A DNA stretch of 64,000 nucleotides from contig NC_064544.1 in NCBI RefSeq assembly GCF_023856365.1, forward strand, positions 21,738,399-21,802,398. Reading direction: 5' to 3'. Below the pieces are notes generated by a model, which worked only from the letters and a program-made list of their open reading frames with translations, ran no database searches and was not told the origin of the DNA. Source of the stretch: Brienomyrus brachyistius. Lineage: Eukaryota > Chordata > Actinopteri > Osteoglossiformes > Mormyridae. The position numbers and the translations under genes are program-made. Shown here piece after piece: positions 45,566-57,239 of this stretch (position 1 is the first letter of the stretch; each line of letters opens with the position of its first letter).

Positions 45566-46484
45566 GATATGTACACAGTATATGTATATCAACAACTGAT
45601 TGACCTGTGCAAACAGATGGATTTATAAATACATGGACACATGGATAAACCACTTAATGGATAATAACTTATCAGCCATCAGCCCAGTCATGTAAAACCA
45701 GCAGGCAGTGATGCCATTATAACTTATTACTGAATAATACGGCAGCACAACAGGATTTGTATTTTACATGAAGCCTGTAATTATCATGTTCAGTGGCAAG
45801 AGTGAATGCTTGAATTTTACTTAGTTATTTATGGCAAAATATCTAATATATAGTACACTTATGGTGCCTGAATACATCTATAATACATTCAGTCCAAATT
45901 CTGTAAGGTAATTTGTTTTATAATTGCTTTCAAATCATTCCTGATGAGGGTCATGTATCAAATGTATCTCTTTTCCATGTACAGTTTGCCTACAGCTGTC
46001 AGAAATAGGGAAACCACAGATTACTACATGCTTATGTGGTGTAACAAACTTGTTGCAAGGTAAAAGGGGAACAGGCAATGTTAATAAATTAACTACATCC
46101 AGCACTGAGAGATTATTAAAGAACAAGGCTATTATTCTTTGTTATTGGGTCAGTGGGATAGTGAATAGGGAAACTATTTGTGTCATGACAATGTTATTAG
46201 CCAGTGAAGCATGTCGAGAAGAGATAAGGAATAGATTGTGCTGGCCAGCAGTTTCTTTAGTTGGTCAGTCGAGATGATGAGGAAAGGAGGTCTACCTTAT
46301 GTTTAGAGACTGTTTTTATGTTTAGGAGCAAGAGATACCTCCCACCTGCTCATGCCAGAGATTCCAGGGGAATTTACGTGGAAACCGTCATCCCCAAGCA
46401 CAGCCACTGTAATCAAATGCTCAGATGCTGGATCATGAGCCTAGTTATGCTGCATATTCCGTGAATATATTTTATTTGTTGTGT
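45566..46484. other. Gene-free AT-rich stretch
   Basis: No gene or repeat family recognised. Confidence 0.45.
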
Positions 46485-46659
46485 TTTTTTCTCACTGCTG
46501 GGAAAGATTCCCGCATCTTCATCCGTTTTGGGGTTTTGCCATATTTCCGATCTTTGTGATGTCACTTACCCCTGTGGGCCCACTACCTGCAGGGGGAGCT
46601 GTGGGGGTCGGGTGGCATCCGAAGGCAGGGGCCTCGACGGACCGACATCAGCAGCCAAA

Positions 46660-47310
46660 ACTGGCTTTCAGTACATGGAATGTAACCTCTCTAGTGGGAA
46701 AGGAGCCTAAGCTGGTGTGGGAGGTAGAGAGACATTGACTAGAAATAGTTGAGCTCACTTCATCACACAGGTCAGGCTTTGGAACTAAACTTCTGGAGAG
46801 GGGTTGGACTGAATTCCACTCTGGAGTTGCCCATGGGGAGAGGCACCAGGCAGGGGTGGGTCTGCTCATAGCCCTCCGGTTCAGTGCCAATGTGTTGGAG
46901 TTTACTCTGGTGAACGAGAGAGTCGCCTCCCTTCGACTTCGAGTCAGGGGAAGGACTCTGACTGGTGTGTGCCCGTATGCGCCAAATACCAGTCCAGAGT
47001 ATCCGGCCTACTTGAAGACCCTGGAGGGGGTGCTGGAAGGCGCCCTTTGTGGGGACTCCATTATTCTGCTGGAGGACTTTAAAGCTCACATGGGTAATGA
47101 CAATGAAACCTGGATGGGTGTGATTGGGAGGAATGGCCTGCCTGATCGGAATCCAAGCCGTGATTAATTATTGGACTTCTGTGCTAACCACAATTTGTCC
47201 GTAATGAACAGCATGCTCGAACATAAGGATGTTCATAAGTGCACCTGGCACCAGAGCACCCTAGGCTGCAGTTCGATGATCAACTTTGTAATTGTAGCAT
47301 CAGATCTGCA
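46660..47310 (+). pseudogene. LINE endonuclease domain remnant
   Basis: Starting at STWNVTSLVGKEPKLVWEVE, the frame shows the features of an APE-like endonuclease that nicks target DNA: GLTSSHRSGFGTK after a TAG at 46739, GVGLLIALRFSANVLEF, ERVASLRLRVRGRTLTGVCP, then LEDFKAHMGND where LGDFNAHVGND is usual, so the conserved Gly and Asn are replaced. A TAA at 47164 follows GLPDRNPSRD, and the frame then continues LLDFCANHNLSVMNSM. The longest unbroken piece is 103 codons (46856-47167). Confidence 0.8.
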
Positions 47311-48171
47311 TCCATGTAGAGAGGAGCTAAGCTATTAACTGATCACCAGCTTGTGGTGAGTTGGATCTGGTGGTGGGGTAAGATGCTGAATGGACCTGAT
47401 ACACCTGAACGTGTAGTAAGGGTGTGCTGAGAGAGTCTGGTGGAGTCCCCTGTCTGGGAAATCTTCAACTTACACCTCTGACAGAAATTCTCTCCCAATG
47501 GAGTCAGGGGACATTGAGCCTGAATGGGCCATAGTCAGGGTCTCATTTGCTGAGGCAGCATTGCTGAGCTGTGGCCGAAAACCTGATGGTGGACACCATT
47601 GGTAAAGGGAGCTGTCAGGCTGAAGAAGGAAAGCTTCTGAGCTTGATTAGCTTGCAGGTCTCCTGAAGCAGCTGACTGGTACAGGCTGGCCAAGCGGAAA
47701 GCGATTTTGGTGGTTGCTGAGGCAAAAATTCGAGTGTGGGAGGAGTTTGGTGAGGCTATGGAGAAGGACTCGAAAAGGTTCTGGCAAACTGTCAGCTGAC
47801 TCGCTTGGGGAGCAGGGCTTCACCAATGCTATTTGCAGCAGGGATTGAGAACTGTTGACCTCAACTGGAGACATAGTTGGGCAGTGAAAACAATACTTTG
47901 AGGATCTCCTGAATCCCATTGATATGCCTTCCTTTGAGGAGGCTGAGCTGAAAAGCCCGTGGGGGGACTTGCCATTCTTTGAGACAGAGGTAACTGAAGT
48001 AGACAAAAAACCCTTCAGTGGTGGGGCTGTGGAGATGGATGAGAGTTCTTGACAGCTCTTGGCTGATATGCCTCTTCAACATTGTGTAGATGTTGGGGAC
48101 AGTCCTTTTGGATTGGCTGGAGTGGTGCTTCCAATCTTTGAGAAAGGGGACCAGAGGATGTGTTCCAACTT

Positions 48172-48410
48172 AATAATAATATACCCTTCATTATCCCTGT
48201 GGGGAAAATCTTTTTACGCCTCCCTCAACTTGCTCTTTATAGATCAAGCTGTCTGCGAAGGGCAGCCACCTGTTGGGGTACCCAGGAAGCTGGGGGTTAA
48301 GGGCCTTGCTCAAGGACTGGCAGACATGCTGAGGCTGGGTTTGAACCAGTGACCATGTGACTACAGTCACATAGGCTTAACCCACTGAGCGACACACTGC
48401 CCCCAGGGGG
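48172..48410 (-). mobile_element. tRNA-derived SINE nested in the LINE
   Basis: Minus strand: CAGTGTGTCGCTCAGTGGG (A box region), GGTTCAAACCCAG (B box), then TTGAGCAAGGCCCTTAACCC and CTTCCTGGGTACCCC, ending in a (TTA)n-like tail. AACTT flanks it (48167-48171 and 48411-48415), so the interrupted LINE sequence resumes exactly. This is a different SINE family from the (GGAT)n-tailed one. Confidence 0.8.
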
Positions 48411-48479
48411 AACTTCAGGGGGGATCACATTCCTCAGCCACTCTGGGAAGATCTATGCTGGGGCACTGGAGAGGAGAGT

Positions 48480-49440
48480 CCGTCCTATGGTCGAACCTTG
48501 GATTCAGAAGGACCAATGCAAATTCCATCCCGGCCACCGAACACTGGATTGGCATTTCACCCTCACAAGGATACTGCAGGGTTCATGGGCATTTACCAAA
48601 CCCTGTACAAACATTGTGAAAGATTGATTTGCATTGCCAGCAAGAAGCTATACTTGTTCCTGGTGGGTGTTGCACTCCATCACCAATTCTGTTCATAATT
48701 TTTATGGACAGAATTTTGGGCGTGGCGTGGAGGAGGGGGTCCAGGTCAGGGGTCTTAGGATCTTGGCTTTTTGTGGATGACTTGGTCCTGTTGGCGTTAT
48801 TGGGCGATGACCTGCAGCATGCACTGGGCCACTTTGTGAAGTGTGAGACAGCCAAGATCATCACCTCCAAGTCTGATGCCATAGTTCTCGACCGGATAAA
48901 GGTGGTTTGCCTGCTCCAAGTGGGGGAGGAGTTGCTGCCCCAAGTGTAGGAGTTTAAGTATCTCAGGGTCTTGTTCACAAGTGAGGGAAGAACAGAGAGG
49001 GAGATCGACAGACTGATTGGTTCAGCGTTGGCAGTAATACGGACGCTGTACCATTCTGTCATGGTGAAGAGGAAGCTCAGTTGGAAGATAGAGACCTTAG
49101 TTTACCAGTTGATCTATGTTCCAACCCTCACCTGCGGTCATGAGCTCTGGGTATTGACCAATAGAATGAGATTGCACGTACAAGTGGCAGAAATTAGTTT
49201 CCTCCACAAGGTTGGCTGGGCACAGTCTTAGAGATAGGATGAATAGCTCAGATATTTGGGAGAGGCTCAAAGAAGAGCCGCTGCTCCTCCACATTGAAAG
49301 GAGCCAGTTGAGGTGGTTCGGGCATCTATCTAGGGTGCATTCTGGACGGCTCCTTGGGGAGATGTTTCGGATATGTCTAACTGGGAGGATGTCCCAGGGT
49401 AGACCCTGGACATGCTGGAGAGATTATATTTCTTGACTCC
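48480..49440 (+). pseudogene. LINE reverse transcriptase remnant
   Basis: Readable pieces in order: FIMDRILGVAWRRGS, the catalytic palm motif FVDDLVLLALLGDDL (48770; FADD is usual, both Asp kept), KIITSKSDAIVLDRIKVVCL, EFKYLRVLFTSEGRTEREID, TCGHELWVLTNRM, and the C-terminal tail RSQLRWFGHLSRVHSGRLLG. Several frameshifts and stops separate them; the longest unbroken stretch is 106 codons (48629-48949). The polymerase would copy LINE RNA at the nicked target. It is not functional here. Confidence 0.8.
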
Positions 49441-49453
49441 CCCGGGAATGCCA

Positions 49454-49769
49454 AAATAGAAAGTAAAAATACATCAAATAAATTAACCTACACATTACAT
49501 TCGAAAAGAATCGTGGATGGTGTGAGGGAGACCAGAGAGGGGAAGTGGAGGGTTATTTTGTAGGATGACTTTCACTATAACTAACAGAATCACTGCTGTC
49601 TGTTGGCTCACTGGAATCTTTTTCCTTTTGTGTGACTTTAACAGGGAACCTATCCAGTGACAGCCGCTTTTGCCTCCATTTCGATTTCACGGAATTGTGG
49701 ACATTGCATTGTCGTTAAACAGATTCATCACTTGCACTGCTATGCCCTTATTCGGGTGGTGCTTTTCTA
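49454..49769. other. Gene-free; possibly part of the following mariner relic
   Basis: No gene. The segment 49640-49769 may belong to the same mariner-type element as 49770-50025, but I could not confirm this. Confidence 0.35.
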
Positions 49770-50025
49770 CTAAGTTTTGACTATACAGTACAAGTGAGGC
49801 ACGCTGACTGAGTGTGGGAAATTATTACCCACAATCCCACAGCGAGAGAGAGAGAGGAGAACAATCAGCTCAGTCGTGATCACGTGACGCTCGACAGACA
49901 AAGCATATACGTAATACTCGTATTGCAAGACCTCGCCATTTATTAAGTAAAAATTTATTTACATTATTTTTCTCATCTTGCAAAACACTCGCAAACTAAG
50001 TTACTCGCAATCCGAGGTTTGACTG
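49770..50025 (-). mobile_element. Mariner-type terminal fragment
   Basis: The right end, read on the minus strand, is CAGTCAAACCTCGGATTGCG, then AGTAACTTAGTTTGCGAGTG and CAAGATGAG, with TA directly outside (50026-50027). This opening is familiar from a Tc1/mariner-superfamily element common in fish. No matching left end was found, so the element is truncated or extends unrecognised to the left. A (GA)n run lies at about 49843-49856. Confidence 0.55.
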
Positions 50026-50103
50026 TAAGAAATAAGATTTCCGTGGTCAAAGGTTGATGGTATACTGCCTCTGTAGACACTAGTAATATATAAATTATCA
50101 TTT

Positions 50104-50204
50104 GGTAACAATTATATGTATTTGAATATGCATAAACTAATCTGCTAAGTGTTATGTAATATTTGTCAATGACTTATTAATGAAAGTTATTATAAAGTGT
50201 TACC
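50104..50204. mobile_element. Possible 101-bp miniature of the GGTAACACTT family
   Basis: GGTAACA at the left is matched by TGTTACC at the right, and the inner end AAGTTATTATAAAGTGTTACC resembles the family at 40797. Only 7 bases of perfect inversion are present, so this is tentative. Confidence 0.35.
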
Positions 50205-50790
50205 CTCTACGTGCTAACTGAATGGGCAGATGAGTCGTGTATATATATAGCTTCATTTTAAGCCACAGCAGAGTAAAACTAATAGAATCTGCTGCACCCA
50301 GCTAACAGCAAATGCATAACATCCATATGTGGTGCGTTTAAAGACCAACAGTAAACTAGGATTGCAACTTGGACCAGGGAAGCATTCCATGAAGAAGGAT
50401 TAAGGAAAACTCCGATGTCTGGCTCATTTAAGTGGGAGTTCCGTTCCATCAGCGTGTCTTAAACAAATCCCTGGTGAGTTACCATGGTAACTTAGGTGAG
50501 TGAACAAGTTTGCTTCGAACCAGGTTAACTGTCTCGCTTAGTTGTCTCAAAGAACGTCCGACGTGTGGGAACAGATTTCCAAATGATTGTTCCGTTGGAC
50601 GAAATTCCGCGTTCTCACTACTCATGTCATGTAATAAATATAATAAAGCTTATAAAAATCACGTCCAATGCACGTCCAATTCCAATTAATTCCAAAATAA
50701 TTTTAAAAAAGAACGTACCCATATTACAAAGGTCAAACGTGAAAAGCAATGACTGAAATTTAAAATAATCTGTTAAAATAATATGAACAG

Positions 50791-51127
50791 AGGGTGGCAT
50801 GGTGGTGCAGTGGTTAGCACTGTTGCCTCACACCTCTGGGACCCGGGTTCGAGTCTCCGCCTGGGTCACGTGTGCAGAGTTTGCATGTTCTCCCCAAGTC
50901 GTTGTTTCCTCCGGGTACTTCGGTTTCCCCCCACAGTCTAAAAACATGCGGAGGCTAATTGGACTTGCTAAATTGCCCGTAGGTGTGAATGGGTTGTGAG
51001 TGTGCCCTGTGATGGGCTGGCCCCCCATCCAAGGTTGTTCCCTACCTCGTGCCCATTGCTTCCGGGATAGGCTCCGGACCCCCCGTGACCCAGTAGGATA
51101 AGCGGTTTGGAAAATGGATGGATGGAT
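50791..51127 (+). mobile_element. tRNA-derived SINE, full length, with target duplication
   Basis: Head with TGGTGCAGTGG and GGTTCGAGTCT, body TTTGCATGTTCTCCCC and CCCACAGTCTAAAAACATG, end GGATAAGCGGTTTGG plus (GGAT)n. AATATGAACAG flanks it (50780-50790 and 51128-51138). Small internal deletions separate it from the copy at 19852. Confidence 0.9.
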
Positions 51128-53269
51128 AATATGAACAGGATAATATTTTTATATTTTATTTAGTCATTGTCTACTTTGAAAGTTTATTAGTAAAATGGCA
51201 AAGACAAGATACAGTTATTTGTGCAGATCATTTCACACAGATGTGACTGAAAGTATTTTACGTAGCTAAAATAATTCCGAATAACATTCAGTAAAAATGA
51301 CACGTGCTCTCAACCCTGAAGGTTCCCTGTTGGCTAAAGGGATCGAACCAGGAACTTTTATGGTGTAAAGCAACAGCATAAACCACTGTACCACCATGCC
51401 ACTGTACTAAGCACTTGTAACATTTACATAACTTACACATTTAGTCTGTCTGCAATCCTTTTCCAAGCCAACTCCTCTATTTATGGCCACAGTATTGCCT
51501 TTTTTGGCAATTATATCTTTGTATTTTTCATACAGCTCCATCAGCAGCGTTTGTTCTGTGGAGGAGAAAGAAACACCACTCTCGTTTTACACGCTTTCCA
51601 AATCATTTGATCGATCTATAGTTCATCTATTCATTTGGGTTTCTTAAATATCTCGGGTTTGTGCACTAAGTGAGACTATGCAAGTCTGTCTTGCATGAGC
51701 CTTCATTAGTTAAAGCTGAACTGCATTAGTGGAACGACCTGAGGTTAAATTTAGAGAGGCACTAGTTTGAGTCTGACTTTTCCAGGAAAGTCTGTCTTTC
51801 TTTAGCTACTTTCATGGAATAACCACCTAGTGAAGCATATTAAGTTATGATGCTGTATACTTGTTGTCCTGCTATTCGACGGGTTTTCCGGGAACTTTTA
51901 TTGCCTTTAAACGAAGCTTCTGGCCATGCAGGAAGCTCTAGGTGTGATATGTGGGCCAACCTGCATGTCCATACTTAATTAATGGCCCTGCCTGCTTTTA
52001 TCAAAGATCTAACACTGGCTGTCAGGCATGGGGCTGGGGTATGTTGTAGGAGGTAAAGGTCAGAGGTCACCAAGCTCGATTACATCAAATGGTCAAACAC
52101 TCCCATGCTGTCTTGCAACATGGAGTGGAGACAGTCCCCCCACACGGGTCTGCATGCTGCCTCTTACTCATTGCTCTTAATGTGCTTGGACGGCATATTC
52201 TGGAAGTCAGGGCCTCGCAGCCAGCCTCACAGCTTCTCCCAGACACTCTGACACAGGAGACAGTGAGCCCCGTTGCTTGGCTCAGACCCACAGACACTGT
52301 AGGGGGCATCCTGCCAGTGTGCATTACCTCACATTCTACATAGATGTGCCCGGTTAATTAGCCACAGCTTGAGCCATTGCCAGAGTCTAGCATTTAAATA
52401 TGCCTTTTTCAGGGGCCTGTCCCTGTTTCCATCATGCGCTGACTCTGTAGGAGGTGACAACATGAGATTAATACCAACACATGTAGAAGACAGCAGTTAT
52501 GGATGACTTATAATTAATTTTTGACAGGCTCAAGTACCACTGACACTAAATGTAAACTTTTATTATACGCCATAAATCATTTCACATAGTTGTCCTAGTG
52601 GGCCAGTTTAAATTACTAGGCAACACAGATTAATTAAATTCCCTGTTTCCTATATTTCATACTGACCATTTATACGGTGCCAGACTATAAAAATAAGAAA
52701 ACACAATGGAAATCAAACGTAATTAAATGGAAGAAACGTGATTTGCTCTTGAAAGCACTGCCCATCTACAGAATGTTATCTTGATATAGCTTAACAGCTC
52801 GGAACAGTTACATAACTGAGGTAGAGAGTTGGCAAGGGATGTGGGCTTTAATCCTTTATCACACATTTCAGCCGGGGTGCTGGAGACAAATCCCTTTTCA
52901 TTTCAAAACAAATATCTTAATTACATGCAATTTTAATATGAAGTAACCAACCGTAAACTTAATCAAGTCACATGAGTGTCGGCCTTCATTTACCATTTTA
53001 CTCTATTTTTACAACACAGTATCCTGGAATTTTGATAGACCATTATATACTATATTTTATACACTATATTACTCAGTTTGTGTCTGGTTTATGTTGAGCA
53101 AGGCTGGGTTAAATCAAGCTTGTTTACCAAAGTACCTAACTATAGTGATAAATTTAGTTTGTCTGAAATACTAGGAACGTTTTATAGCTAGAGAAAAAAT
53201 TGTCATAGAAGAACCATACTTCGGTGCAGGCTCCCTCTTAAACTTCATCTATCTAATACAAATTCCCAT
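51128..53269. other. Gene-free; one old SINE head within
   Basis: Apart from the SINE head at 51311-51410 nothing is recognisable. Two overlapping frames on opposite strands at 52085-52343 lie in a GC-richer patch and look like chance. Confidence 0.45.
51311..51410 (-). mobile_element. SINE head fragment
   Basis: The minus strand reads TGGCATGGTGGTACAGTGG, TTTATGCTGTTGCTTTACACC and GTTCCTGGTTCGATCCC, a tRNA-like head of the (GGAT)n-tailed family with good A and B boxes. The body is missing. Confidence 0.65.
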
Positions 53270-53465
53270 AAATGCATCCATTTTCCTGACCCGTTATCGG
53301 TCCCTTATTAAGTTTATGGTCAGGATGATCCTGGAGCCTGTGCCAGGAAGCACATGGAGAGCCCCTTGGGCAACAGGAAAGCCGAGTACATAGAGGAACA
53401 CTGGGCAACATGCAAAGGACATGCAAACCCCATACACACACTGGGCGCTAATGTCTGGGTTTGGA
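53270..53465 (-). mobile_element. Diverged SINE fragment
   Basis: The plus strand starts AATGCATCCATTTTCCTGACC and continues GATCCTGGAGCCTGTGCC and GGACATGCAAACCCCATAC; inverted, these follow the tail and body of the (GGAT)n-tailed SINE family. The head is lost. Confidence 0.5.
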
Positions 53466-53724
53466 GAGAAGGCAGTTAGTGACCTGAGATGGTAGGAGGA
53501 AGCTCATTAACAAAGAATGATGCACACAATGCAAAATTAGTTCACCTGCACATAAAAATGTCTTTTGTTTTAAGAATAAAACATATATAATAATAAAATT
53601 AATAAAATAGTAAAAAACATCCATAGCTTGAACTAGTACAGGGCTATGATGAGCACAGAGAAGAAGAGAAGGATAAATTTAGATAGCAGTACATGCAACT
53701 CAATAATGTAACTAATAGTGTCGT

Positions 53725-54139
53725 CACTGATGGTGAACATGCCACGTGACAGAGATGACATCACTGATGGTGCACATGCCGCGTGACAGAGATGACATCA
53801 CTGATGATGCACATGCCGCGTGACAGAGATGACATCACTGATGGTGCACATGCCGCGTGACAGAGATGACATCACTGATGGTGCACATGCCGCGTGACAG
53901 AGATGACATCACTGATGGTGCACATGCCGCGTGACAGAGATGACATCACTGATGGTGAATATGCCACGTGACAGAGATGACATCACTGATGGTGCACATG
54001 CCGCGTGACAGAGATGACATCACTGATGATGCACATGCCGCGTGACAGAGATGACATCACTGATGGTGCACATGCCGCGTGACAGAGATGACATCACTGA
54101 TGATGCACATGCCGCGTGACAGAGATGACATCACTGATG
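53725..54139. repeat. 37-bp minisatellite, about 11 copies
   Basis: Units CACTGATGGTGCACATGCCG plus CGTGACAGAGATGACAT, 37 bases, nearly identical. Variants are GGTGAACAT...CCACGTGAC in unit 1, a similar form in unit 7, and GATGATGCAC in three units. High identity points to recent expansion or homogenisation. Confidence 0.97.
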
Positions 54140-54747
54140 CACTGGTGATAGCTCCATGTGACATGGGTCCTCATACTGTAGATGATGGGAGGCGTCCCAA
54201 CTGACACTGTTTTCAAGGTTTCCTGAACCAGAACATTCCTCAAATACACTAATCTTTCTTAATTTATGCCATTAGTGTCTGCAGAGTTAGAAATTAAATA
54301 GCTGAAAAATAATTCCTTGCTAACAAATCACTCTCATACTTTCGATTTGGAAGGCACACACGCCCCCTGTCTTTGATTGGACTCCACCGCGATTTGATGT
54401 TTTTCCAGGCTTTGTAATTCAAGATGCGCTATGCTGTGAGTCATTTGCTAATAAACATTTTATGCTCCAGTGTTTGATAAATAAAACGATTAAGAGATTA
54501 TTACTGGTATAAATATTATAGTGATTTATTTACCTGAGCGGATTCCGATTATGACGTTCAGGTTAAGGGACTTTTCACTGCTTCATAAATATGATTCACA
54601 TTAAATGTTGTTATTGTCATATTATTCCTTGGTTTATTACCAGCACAGTGTCATGCTTAATTTATCATTTTTAATACAAAATGTAGTACAGAGTTTTGTA
54701 AAACAGGATTACAGGACTGAAGTTTTAGGGTTGAAGCCATATCTTAT
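54140..54747. other. Gene-free stretch
   Basis: AT-rich; nothing recognisable. Confidence 0.5.
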
Positions 54748-54965
54748 GGGAGTTTTACTTACATAAAAATATTCTGAGGGCAGCACAAAAAGTGATTGGT
54801 TTGATTGGAAAGGTAACCAATCAGAGTATAAAAGAGGTGGGTCCAAGACATCTCATTGGTTGGTCTCACCTCCTCTAGTTGGTTGGACTCACTTTCTCTA
54901 CAATCCATCCTTCTGAACTAATCATTTTTCTTTCCTCTGAATATTTTAGTGTAAGTCAAACTCCC
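54748..54965. mobile_element. Palindromic CCAAT-rich MITE, copy 2
   Basis: Left arm GGGAGTTTTACTTACATAAA and AATATTCTGAGGG; right arm inverted GGGAGTTTGACTTACACTAA and AATATTCAGAGG. The interior repeats GTGATTGG, AACCAATCAG, GAGGTGGGTCC, CTCATTGG and CACCTCCTCTAG. 218 bp with the same layout as 23262-23507. No flanking duplication was clear. Confidence 0.75.
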
Positions 54966-56509
54966 CTGGGTGAAACAGTATGAGTGAGATAATTATTGAT
55001 GTTAATCTACCCCTTTTTGTCCCTCTGGTGGATAGTCTTATGTTCCCCTGTTCACTCCATGGCTGAATGGAGCCCACTCCCAGTGATAATCTTCTTTTTC
55101 CTCGTTCTGTCTTTTATTGGGTGATTTGTATCTGCTCGGCTGCATCTCCCTCTTCTCTGTGTTCCTGGATTGTGATAATCTGCTCTGAGTGGCATCACAT
55201 CCCCCATAATAATCTGCTCTGTTTATTTGAAGTTCTCGATCTGCTGTAATAGTCTCTCTGGGCCTCCCTCAAGTTTAAAGTATGAATAATATAAAGAATG
55301 GGTCAAAACTGGGACTACAAACCACCTCAATACAAATTCACCGCTTTAGTTCATGAAAAGTCCACTCAGATCCATCTTTTTCAATTTGCTAAAGTTTCAT
55401 TTAATGAATTTTCAAACCTTGCTATACCTTGCTTTTTTCTTAATACGATGTATCATCCGCTTATTTCTGGTTTGAAGATAAATAGATGGATGGTGGGATA
55501 ATCAACGTTGTGCAAGCTTAAGTTTTTGAGTGTAGTGACTTTTTGCCTCTTCATCACTGGTTATAATTGAAAAAGTGCACATGAAAGGGAATTCATTAGC
55601 TAGTGCGCAGTGTAGCCCATTGCCCTGGGTCTATCGATTGTGATAGTTTGCTAACTGTACACTCTACAGCTTGTGCGATGTGACAGTTTGCCACCATATT
55701 GCTAAATGTGAACAGAATCCCTGTGATTGGTGTTATACTCTACACTCGCAAGCAAGTCAAATGAAGGCCTGGTCTTCAAATTAAAGTCTGCTATTTTTTG
55801 ACAGCAGAATTAGAATTGAACTTTACAGTGCAGTCATTTTAGTGTGTTTTAAAGCGGGGTAATCTTATTTGAGTCGCTTTGACCTTTTTGCCTCCTTCCA
55901 ACCGTGATGACGAGTGCTTTTAGTTGTTTAGCCAGTTGAAAAAAAGGGGGGTGGAACTGAGAAAAATAACATACCAGTAAAGGTCAGTCAGCTGACCAGA
56001 CTGATTTGTTCTTACAGTGTGGACATTCTATAGCTCTTAAGGTCTCATGGAAGAGAAACCACAAAAGTGCCTCTAAGAAATGAAGAAAAAAAATTATGAA
56101 AAAATACCTCAAACTTTGATATGACAGATAATACTGTAGGAACATGAATGAAATGGTTAATTAGACTGACTTGTTAAGAAACCTTTTGGCCATCATCAGC
56201 ACTCATCATACCTCAATAAAATTAGCTTCTGTAAGATCTCAGAATAAAAGTACTTGCTGGGACACAGGTTGGGGTTTGATCGACCCCGGCTAGGTCACCT
56301 GGGTGAGGGTGCATTATGTTGTGAAACCCAAAACACCCCATGAACTCAGGAAACATCACTGATGATGCATCTAGAGGATGTATCTTTGACCTACCTCAAT
56401 TAAATTAGCTTTAGATCAAGAACAAAAGTAGAACCTTATTTAGACTGAAAAACCTTTTCAAACGTCTGAAGGCAGATTTCTTCATAATAATTGTTATTAT
56501 AATTATTGT

Positions 56510-56545
<36 letters not shown>

Positions 56546-56859
56546 TGTAGGACATACTGCTAAAATCTCTCCAGGAGAAAGGAGGTCACAGAAATACTGC
56601 CCTGCAGTGTGTATGTATCTCTTACTATATAGATCAAACAGGTGGCATCTTTCAGAAGCTCACAATTTCACCTTCAGAAAAAGACACTGCGAAAATCTGA
56701 CACATCTGACCTGATCTGTGAGAAGAACTGGGAAGCTCATCTTAGCTTTATTCACATCCACTATGTATCTTTTTACAGGTCTATGCATTAAAAGAATCTG
56801 ATCTCAGAGGTCTACAAAGAGTTCCCAATATTTCCATAACCTGATTCTTACTCTGCCAT
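54966..56859. other. Gene-free; (TAA)n run at about 56508-56545
   Basis: No gene recognised. The trinucleotide run AATAATAAT is about 38 bases long. Short plus frames at 55067-55249 and 55298-55501 have no support. Confidence 0.45.
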
Positions 56860-57190
56860 GCATCGTGAACTGGGGGACTTTATAGAAACAGGTGTGGATA
56901 TTTGTAGTGCATGTCCAGTTAAGTCAATTTGCCAAAGCTAGACTGCAATCAAGTTCTAACAATATATCAAAGACAGTCAAAGGAATTGCCTCTGAGCTCA
57001 ATTTGTAGGGCCTCAGTATAGGGTTTGAATACTTATTTAAATTCTGATTTTATTTTTAATAAATTTGAACAAAAAAAATCATAACATATTTTCACTGTGC
57101 CTTTGGGGACTAATTTTTGTCAATTGATGGAAAAAAGGAATCAATTCCTTACATTTAAAATAAATTAATAGCACATTTGGAAAACATTTC
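56860..57190 (+). mobile_element. Tc1-type relic
   Basis: GGGGGACTTTATAGAAACAGG, CTGCAATCAAGTTCTAAC, GAGCTCAATTTGTAGGGCC, GGGTTTGAATACTTATTTAA and TTATTTTTAATAAATTTGAA resemble, in this order, the untranslated parts of a Tc1-like fish element that I know from memory. No transposase remains and no terminal repeats were identified. Confidence 0.5.
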
Positions 57191-57239
57191 CCTCGTGCCT
57201 TCCTGGAGATACCTTGTCAGGGCAGAGCAGCATACAAAT

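Larger units (their letters stand above)
46485..49453 (+). mobile_element. APE-type LINE, nearly complete but decayed
   Basis: The element starts with a short leader (GGGCCCACTACCTGCAGGGG), followed by an endonuclease, a linker and a reverse transcriptase, and breaks off in the C-terminal tail near 49440. I know this family from fish genomes as a non-LTR retrotransposon with an APE endonuclease, related to the I/Nimb or RTE groups, but the clade is not certain. Frames are broken by many stops and shifts, and the region between about 47340 and 48160 has lost sequence. A SINE is inserted at 48172-48410. No A-rich tail or target duplication was identified. Confidence 0.82.

Noticed and set aside
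53725..54139. Regular 37-bp direct repeats that could recall a CRISPR array
   Set aside because: The units are contiguous with no unique spacers, and the genome is a vertebrate.
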